From positions 4,749,501 to 4,813,500 of the forward strand of contig NC_090795.1 in assembly GCF_040054535.1 (NCBI RefSeq): a stretch of DNA of 64,000 nucleotides, written 5' to 3'. The translations under genes were made by a program, and so were the position numbers. The notes beneath the pieces were generated by a model. The model saw only the letters and a list, made by a program, of their open reading frames with translations, was not told where the DNA came from and searched no databases. This stretch comes from Antennarius striatus (lineage: Eukaryota > Chordata > Actinopteri > Lophiiformes > Antennariidae). Positions 58,736 through 64,000 of this stretch are shown piece by piece. How positions within the stretch are numbered: position 1 is the stretch's first letter; the number at the start of each line of letters is the position of its first letter.

Positions 58736-58741
58736 AATAAA
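58736..58741 (+). other. slc39a12: poly(A) signal for slc39a12
   Basis: AATAAA 486 bases after the stop codon in TTCTAAATAAACTATTTCC. Confidence 0.6.
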
Positions 58742-60032
58742 CTATTTCCAAATACCCTTCAATGAACCGGAGGACTAACAAATGAGGCATTTTAAACAGA
58801 TTTCCTATTCAAAGTGCATTAATAATAAAATCCCATATTTGGGTTAAAGAGAGGAATACCTCTTTGTTGGGAAAAAGCTGCTCAGAAATACATTCATTTC
58901 TAAATCTCTGTCAGAGTAACGTTGCTCCTTTTCACATTCTCATCTCAGCGGTATTGTTCTTTGTTTCGAAGCCTTGCTGTGATCCGATATGAGGTTGATT
59001 CCACCCACCTGAGCTACTTGCTCTCTTGATGACTAACGCTCGGTGTACAAGACAGAAACCCCAGCACAATCTGGCCCACACAGCAAACACACTCTCCTGA
59101 CTGGCTGGAGGTGTCCAGCAAAAGTGGGTGGAAAAGTAGGGAATATGATGAATATATTATTGCACTAAGTTCAATTATTGCAACAATTAACAATTAATTA
59201 AAATAATTATTAATAAGTAATGAATTGCATTGGTAATACTGAGAGATTAAATTCTTTTTTATGCAATTACCTGAGTTAGGAGTTAGTTGCATGTTAATTT
59301 ACCTTTCTACGGTCATGATAGAAGTGCAAAGTCAGTTATATTGACAGTCATGAGAGTGTTCGGCTACCACGTCAGAAAAGCTGACTGTCACTTCCCAAGC
59401 GATGCTCAAACAATAGCAGGAAGTCCACTGCATTTTCTCTGATTCTAGCGTTTTTGCTGTTTTTACAGAAATGCCAGTCCCGTTGGCATTTCCAGGAAAG
59501 TTTAGCTTATTGGTTTGTGAGTAAATCTGCTCTTTTGAAACAAAGAGAACATTTTTGGAATACGTGTGTCTTTTTCAGGGCAAACGGAGGAAGGAAGAGC
59601 TTGTTATCTTTGCCATGTTGGTGTGAACACTGAGCGTCCTCGCTTGTTCTTCAGAAGGAGAAATCTGCTCCGGGGTCACCAGGGCAGTGGAACACAAAGA
59701 AACAAGGGGAAAAGTCATGAGAAGGGGATAAAAGAGGAAATATAAAAGTGTTTTCCCTTTTGATTTCAAAGGATGCAGCTGAAAGAAATGTTATTACACC
59801 GGCAATCCTTCGTTTTTATGGTTTGGTAGGTGTAAATGAGGCTTGTTATTAGTCTGTAAATCACGGAGTTCCAAAATAAAAAAAATCCTAAACCCCTACT
59901 TAGCTAAGATCTCAATGCACAGACAAAATGATGCAGCTGTGTTCACAAGCTTAGACGTAATAACTGTAAAGAGACCTGGTTTTGTTGTGGACATTTGTGG
60001 GGTGGTCTTTTGGAATGTAGTAGCACACAAAC

Positions 60033-60044
60033 TCACTAGAGGGC
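60033..60044 (+). promoter_or_regulatory. CTCF-like motif between slc39a12 and cacnb2
   Basis: TCACTAGAGGGC differs from the CCASYAGRKGGC core only at the first base. Its intergenic position fits an insulator, but occupancy is unproven. Confidence 0.33.
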
Positions 60045-60848
60045 AATGACGAAAAACAAAAGCTTTGAGCTGCCTGCCCTTAAAACCTGGACTGAGCAGG
60101 AAAAGCTTCACTTCATCTGCAGAATAGCCTCATTTTGATTGGATACAACAACAGGTGATTCTACATATGACTGTTTATAGCTGCACTATTTGATCGACAC
60201 ATGTAAAGGATCTACATCACAAGTATATGCAGCAACTTTTAAAAAGTACAGGAACAAAATAAAGTTGGGAAAAACTCAATGAGATGTCATGATGCACATG
60301 ATAGAAGAAATGATGATCATAATTTTAAAAATGTGTTTTTCCTACTGGAGTTGGAGATCATGCATGTGAGAGATCATCCATCTTTGTTCTTCCACAAGAC
60401 ATCTCAAGGAGTTGTTCATGTGCAGTAAATGTAGATGAAAAATAGATCTGGATCATTATGTAAATTTATAATTTTTCCTTCACTCATAGATTCATGACTA
60501 TAAGAATGTGATTCCAAATGTTTCCAGAGTCAAGTATTTAGGTGGTATTCTTAATTTGGCATAAAGAATGTTATTATGTTATTATGTGTGTCCCTTTTAT
60601 TAGTGGATTTAGTGGAGGTTTCTAGTTCATTTTACTTCTTATTAAATCCAGAATGTTTTTATGCCCAATCATCTGCTTTCATTTGAGCTCAATGTCTCCA
60701 ATCAGTCACAGATAATGATTTGGCAGCAGCCACAACACATTCCCTCCACAACAAAAGCGATTGGTTTCATTTTTTAATACGGAGTCTATTTGAATTCCCA
60801 CCACAAAATCGAGATATTAAAACTTATTTACAGACGGATTTCCTTTTT

Positions 60849-60867
60849 AAAAAAAAAAAAAAAAAAA
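60849..60867 (+). repeat. homopolymer A19
   Basis: Uninterrupted run of 19 A. No element body recognised upstream; it could be a retroposed tail or simple slippage. Confidence 0.9.
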
Positions 60868-61196
60868 GTTGTTGTACATCTTTGTCCCGGTGCGTTGTGG
60901 GAAGACACAAGTGTTGGCGTTGGATGAGTGCGCGCAGGGCGCAGCAGAGCGCACAGCCAGTGTGGGCAGGAGGCAATGCTATTCCGGGGGCTATAAGATC
61001 AGAGAATTCAAATCATCTACATCTGATTAAGACGGAGAGCCGCTGCAACCCTCTTCCCTTCAAGCTCCTCCTTGTCGCTTTCCCGTCTCAAACTTAAAGA
61101 TTGGCGGTGCCTGCTTGCTTCCCGCAACCGGTTCAAGATGACCGTCAGCTCTGGTGGACGCAGCTGACGCATCTGTCCCTGCCGCTCTTTGTGATT

Positions 61197-61234
61197 ATGT
61201 GATGTCTATCAAATGTTGTGATGGTCGTGAATAA
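61197..61234 (+). promoter_or_regulatory. cacnb2: upstream ATG cluster before cacnb2 start
   Basis: Three upstream ATGs lie within 24 bases of the main ATG at 61221. ATGTGA at 61197-61202 is a start-stop. The A of its stop begins a second uORF (61202-61234, 10 codons) that overlaps the main start. ATG TTG TGA at 61213-61221 ends in a TGATG overlap with the main start codon. Whether this leader is used depends on the unmapped transcript 5' end. Confidence 0.5.
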
Positions 61235-63346
61235 TACTCCTAAAAGAAGAGCAGCAACACCTCTGGTAAAGCGCATGGATCCACTGGAGCAACCGATGTT
61301 ACAGGTGCGTTTAATTTAAATGTAATCACCTTATATAGAACATTTAATAAAGTTCACCAGTTATCCTTCCGTACCTGCTTCACCTGACTTTTGCCTCACG
61401 CTGATTGGCTGAAGTTGTTTTGCCGTAAAGTAAGTTTCGGTTGCGTAAAACGAGGACATAGAGACTTGTGCGTGCCGGTTTGTGGATCTTTGGTAGTTTT
61501 CGTCAAAAATGTCTCCGAGGCTGTTACCTGTGCTGAAGTAAGTGTTTCTGTGGCTGGTGTGTAATGTATAATCTCACCACTACTCACTATTTATTGTATC
61601 ATATGTGGTCAAAATATTTCTCGTTCCACGTGAAACAATTTAAATTGAAAGTTCTTGGTTGAAATTAAAATTTTATTCTCATGATGTATCGTTTAGACTT
61701 TCTCCTCAAAGTGTCATATAAACATTCTTGCGGACTAAAATGGCTAATTTTAAAAAATGCCATGTTTAAATCATAGCCCTATTTAAATAAGTGATGGGAT
61801 GTTTGGAATAACTGTCTAAAAGCACCCTTTCAAGTGCAAATAAGCAGTAAATGAGTTCAAAAGGGTAAAAATATATTGACATTTTGTGCCAGATAAGCCT
61901 CAGATAAAATATTACAATTCACAAACATTACAAAGTGCATGTGTGCAAAATATTGCTTGTATTTTTTTTTTTGCTTGGTGGAGTTAATTCAGCCTCACCC
62001 TGTTCTTCAGGCTGTCTCTGGGCAGCTCCAGTGTTCTCCCTGACATGTGCACCATTAGTGTGTCCCCAGGGGCCAGGCTGGAGTATAATGCAGATTTGAC
62101 ATCATTTTCTGTTTTTCTGTTGCCACTAGCAACGCATGCTGCATGGACACTTGAGCTAAGTGCATTACTCTTCCAGCCACAGACCGTATCAGCTCAGATA
62201 TTTGAGACCACCCACATAATTATCTTCATTTTTATAATAGCTGTCATAATATTACACTTAGAGTGAAACCCTGTACTTTGCTAGTTGAACAATCAGGCTG
62301 TGTGTCAACACGTAAAGGACAGGTTCAACTTTTTTCTGTGTTAAAACAGTAAAAGCACTGATCTATATCTGCCGATTGGTATACAATATGTTATTTATAA
62401 TAATTATTTATTAATAGTGTGTAATCAATGTTTTCTTCGTGTGACCTTTCTCGAAGATTATTTTCTATACCTATTTTATTTTCATTTTAGCTTTCCTCAT
62501 CAATGTCATTTAAAAGAAAAAAATCCTCTAGGTTTTTGCTTTCGTTTTTTTGTTTCTGCTCTAGCTTTAGTTAAATGTGGATATGTGTCAGTGACAAGAT
62601 CAGAATGAGTATAAGAATGCAGAGAAATTGAATTTGTCTGCTTTTAATCCACCGTCTTTACGTCCCAGTTTCGTGAACGCTATATTTCAGGAATGCGTTG
62701 TCGGGCTGTTTTCAAATTTGGCACAAAACTAACAAAATGATTCAGTTTTGAGGTCCAAATGTTAAGATTACCATCAAGTCATGTGAATCCCAACAGATAT
62801 TCTGCGCATCTGGGTTGAAGGTTTTTGTAAAACGTCAACATTTAAGAATTTTTTATGTTGTTGTTTTTTTACATTTTACAAGAGCACCACCAATATTGAA
62901 GCAGTATAATCCATCACAAGATCAACGGTTTAGCTGATAACAGGTGATTATGCTTCTTCATGATGACCTTGCCTTGAAAGTGGTTGAACAGAAGGACAGA
63001 GTTAAAAAGAAATACCCTGTACACTGACCAGGGAGTCAACACAGGAAGTCACAGAAACACACATCCTGTCTGCAGTTGTTTTAATTCAGACGTGATTGCC
63101 TATTAAAGACTAAAACAATCTTAATTGCATGGATTCTATCAGCATTATATTCATTTTGTTGTTCTTAATGTCAGATAGGAATAAATCGCGTTCATTCTAC
63201 ATCAGACGTTTAGTGTTTTACAACCTAACTCTGTCCCTTCTTACTCTCTGTAGTCTCACGGCAAAGGAGCTCGACGAAAAGGTCGATTCAAAGGTTCAGA
63301 CGGCAGCACCTCCTCCGACACCACAACCAACAGTCTTGTTCGCCAG
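61221..63346 (+). CDS. cacnb2: Voltage-gated calcium channel beta-2 subunit, first two coding exons (partial, continues right)
   Basis: Cytoplasmic MAGUK-like auxiliary subunit that traffics and tunes CaV1/CaV2 channels. Only the 5' end is in the window. Exon 61221-61304 encodes [18 protein letters not shown] and ten further residues, a variable N-terminus I do not recognise. Exon 63254-63346 encodes [17 protein letters not shown] and the rest of the exon through NSLVRQ, closely matching the human beta-2 exon with SYGKGARRKNRF. Both exons end in phase 0. The SH3 and guanylate-kinase domains lie beyond the right edge. Family and paralog follow from exon 2 and from the slc39a12 neighbour. Exon 2 is near certain. 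Exon 1 is less so, because this family uses several alternative first exons. Confidence 0.88.
61305..63253 (+). other. cacnb2: cacnb2 intron 1
   Basis: AT-rich intron with no recognised exon or repeat. An alternative first exon could be hidden here but none is supported by sequence. Confidence 0.7.
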
Positions 63347-64000
63347 GTAAAGATGCAAAACAATTCACCTGATGGAACATACAAACTTTTTTATACTTGG
63401 TTGGTTACGTTGGATCCCTTTCGCTGAAAGTAAAAAAAAAAAAAACCCACAACACTTTAAATTGCAAGGCATCACGGTTCTTTAAATGATAAATAAAATC
63501 GGACTGCATCGGATCAGCTACTTATCATTCTGTGTGTAATATATTAGCATGTTGTTATTCAGTGATATATTACATAATAATATACAGTTATTAAACTTCA
63601 TGGCGGCAGTTGTCTCATGCAGGAATGTAACGCTTGTGTGTGTGTGTGTGTGTGTGCGTGTGTGTTTGAGAGTGTGTGTAAATCCATAACTGTAAATGCA
63701 AATTGGCGTAAGAGTCATCATCATCCATCAGGTATGAGATGTGTATTGCAGTGAAAGCCTTTTGTAAACACCGCTGGGTACAGCATGTTAAGTAGAGACT
63801 TCTCTTCTGAACTGCATGCTCACAGCAACACAGCAGCCTGTTATGAAACAGATCCACGGCGTCTGGTCTTTGTTGAGCGGACCTGTAAAGGATGGGATTG
63901 GCCGGGTTAAGGATGCGCGCCCCTTGCCTAAATGTTTCTGCCTTTTTTGGAGGAGGCGCTCATCGTCTCTTCTTGGACACGGCGGCGGTAGAACGACAGA
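63347..64000 (+). other. cacnb2: cacnb2 intron 2 start, possible alternative promoter at the right edge
   Basis: Holds a (GT)n microsatellite at 63634-63666. From about 63840 the composition becomes CpG-rich (CACGGCGTC, ATGCGCGCC, ACACGGCGGCGGTAG), and an open frame from ATG at 63913 runs off the edge. The family uses internal alternative promoters for beta-2 N-terminal isoforms, so this may be one, but no known N-terminus is recognised. Confidence 0.35.
63634..63666. repeat. (GT)n microsatellite
   Basis: GT dinucleotide array with one C interruption in cacnb2 intron 2. Confidence 0.95.

Larger units (their letters stand above)
58251..61220 (+). other. slc39a12 3' UTR and cacnb2 upstream region
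   Basis: AATAAA at 58736-58741 is the likely slc39a12 poly(A) signal (3' UTR about 0.5 kb). The centre holds nothing gene-like. A near-CTCF motif lies at 60033-60044 and a 19-base A run at 60849-60867. From about 60880 the sequence gains CpGs (GCGCGCAGGGCGCAG), which fits the promoter and 5' leader of cacnb2. Confidence 0.6.

Overview
This is a eukaryotic window from a ray-finned fish, most likely a percomorph teleost. Genes are split into many short exons with canonical GT/AG junctions, most introns are small, intergenic DNA is AT-rich, and there are dinucleotide microsatellites and degenerate teleost-type interspersed repeats. I found no prokaryotic or viral gene. Gene models were built by hand: each exon was placed by matching the translation to recalled vertebrate families, and reading phase was checked across every junction. 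No alignment or database search was run.

Layout: colec12 (+, 1424-27623, complete, 740 aa) is a scavenger receptor/collectin with one very large intron. hacd1 (-, 29719-35037, complete, 242 aa) is the very-long-chain 3-hydroxyacyl-CoA dehydratase. tmem236 (+, 36313-38888, complete, 388 aa) is divergent from hacd1. mrc1 (+, 41401-50623, complete, 30 coding exons, 1435 aa) is the macrophage mannose receptor. slc39a12 (+, 52980-58250, complete, 688 aa) is the zinc transporter ZIP12. cacnb2 (+, from 61221, running off the right edge) contributes the first coding exons of a voltage-gated calcium channel beta-2 subunit.

The order hacd1-tmem236-mrc1-slc39a12-cacnb2 matches the block I recall from human 10p12, which supports orthology. 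colec12, on human 18p, lies directly beside that block here. Two endocytic C-type lectin receptors with opposite predicted sugar preference therefore lie within 50 kb: colec12 has QPD (galactose type), and mrc1 has EPN in CTLD4 and CTLD5 (mannose type).

I see no evidence for a wholly new biological system. The observations most worth a second look are: a furin-like RKRR site in the ZIP12 ectodomain; clustered overlapping upstream ATGs directly before the cacnb2 start; a near-perfect palindrome of paired forkhead motifs upstream of colec12; two perfect palindromes 300 bp apart between mrc1 and slc39a12; CTCF-like motifs at gene borders; a 19-nt hacd1 microexon; and a homeodomain-rich candidate enhancer in the 17.6 kb colec12 intron.
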